This document shows, piece by piece, positions 64,000-64,000 of a stretch of DNA of 64,000 bases (position 1 is its first letter; the number at the start of each line of letters is the position of its first letter). The stretch comes from Prevotella heparinolytica. GTDB taxonomy: Bacteria > Bacteroidota > Bacteroidia > Bacteroidales > Bacteroidaceae. Below the pieces are notes generated by a model. The model saw nothing but the letters and a program-made list of their open reading frames with translations. It was not told where the DNA came from and did not search any database. The translations under genes were made by a program, and so were the position numbers. The stretch spans positions 186,001 to 250,000 of the forward strand of contig NZ_SLXB01000001.1 of NCBI RefSeq assembly GCF_004342845.1. The letters run 5' to 3'.

Positions 64000-64000
64000 T

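Overview
The window looks like a chromosomal segment from a Bacteroides/Phocaeicola-type gut bacterium. The evidence is the TAnnTTTG -7 promoter boxes, some paired with TTTG -33 boxes, a hybrid two-component system, GH29/GH88/sulfatase glycan-degrading genes, the HU-like/smalltalk/amidase/DUF4373 cassette, and the acpP-fabF-rnc order. Species was not determined. No rRNA, tRNA, insertion sequence or CRISPR array was seen.

Layout. 0-6.6 kb: a two-gene RHS/YD-repeat system on the minus strand, whose second protein ends in an AT-rich polymorphic-toxin-like tip cut by the left edge. 6.7-9.8 kb: a small cassette (smalltalk peptide, T7-lysozyme-type amidase, HU-like protein, DUF4373 protein, CxxC protein). 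10.3-12.2 kb: gene wreckage, namely a hemN-MFS deletion chimera and a TonB receptor with a lost N-terminus and an in-frame TGA. 12.4-15.1 kb: lipoprotein GH88 plus Ser-type sulfatase, for sulfated uronic-acid glycans. 15.2-25.5 kb: housekeeping (cysS, YidD-like protein, GH3 enzyme, pfkA, rnc, fabF, acpP, purN). 25.7-36.2 kb: pdxB, then LPS/LOS-type surface-glycan genes (GT4, GT87, LPS kinase, GT9, DUF4254, GT4, GT32, Glf, galactofuranosyltransferase-like). 36.9-39.4 kb: a metzincin lipoprotein and a stand-alone duplicate of its N-terminus. 39.8-43.6 kb: LtaS-like phosphotransferase and MsbA-like ABC exporter. 43.6-46.2 kb: GH29 fucosidase with an internally deleted sulfatase. 47-56 kb: RNase H, nitroreductase, aroK, speA, argB, ECF sigma with a probable anti-sigma, GIN-domain lipoprotein, SprT-like metallopeptidase. 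56.6-60.5 kb: a cobalamin riboswitch ahead of class I ribonucleotide reductase nrdAB. 60.5 kb to the right edge: a hybrid two-component regulator.

The most striking unexplained signal is non-coding. At least eleven intergenic sites carry short tandem arrays (3-13 units) with the same 22-bp period, slipping to 21 in one family, although the unit sequence differs between families. Many units contain a dyad, and in one family the dyad arms co-vary between loci. The longest array, at 8.16-8.44 kb, also shows an 11-bp sub-period. Because 22 is not a multiple of 3, these are not coding repeats. Two families recur with conserved flanks at distant sites, so they behave like dispersed elements. A second regulatory signal is a near-identical promoter, including its 20-bp spacer, in front of two separate glycan operons.

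All periods, promoters and homologies were found by eye. No database search, folding or alignment program was run.
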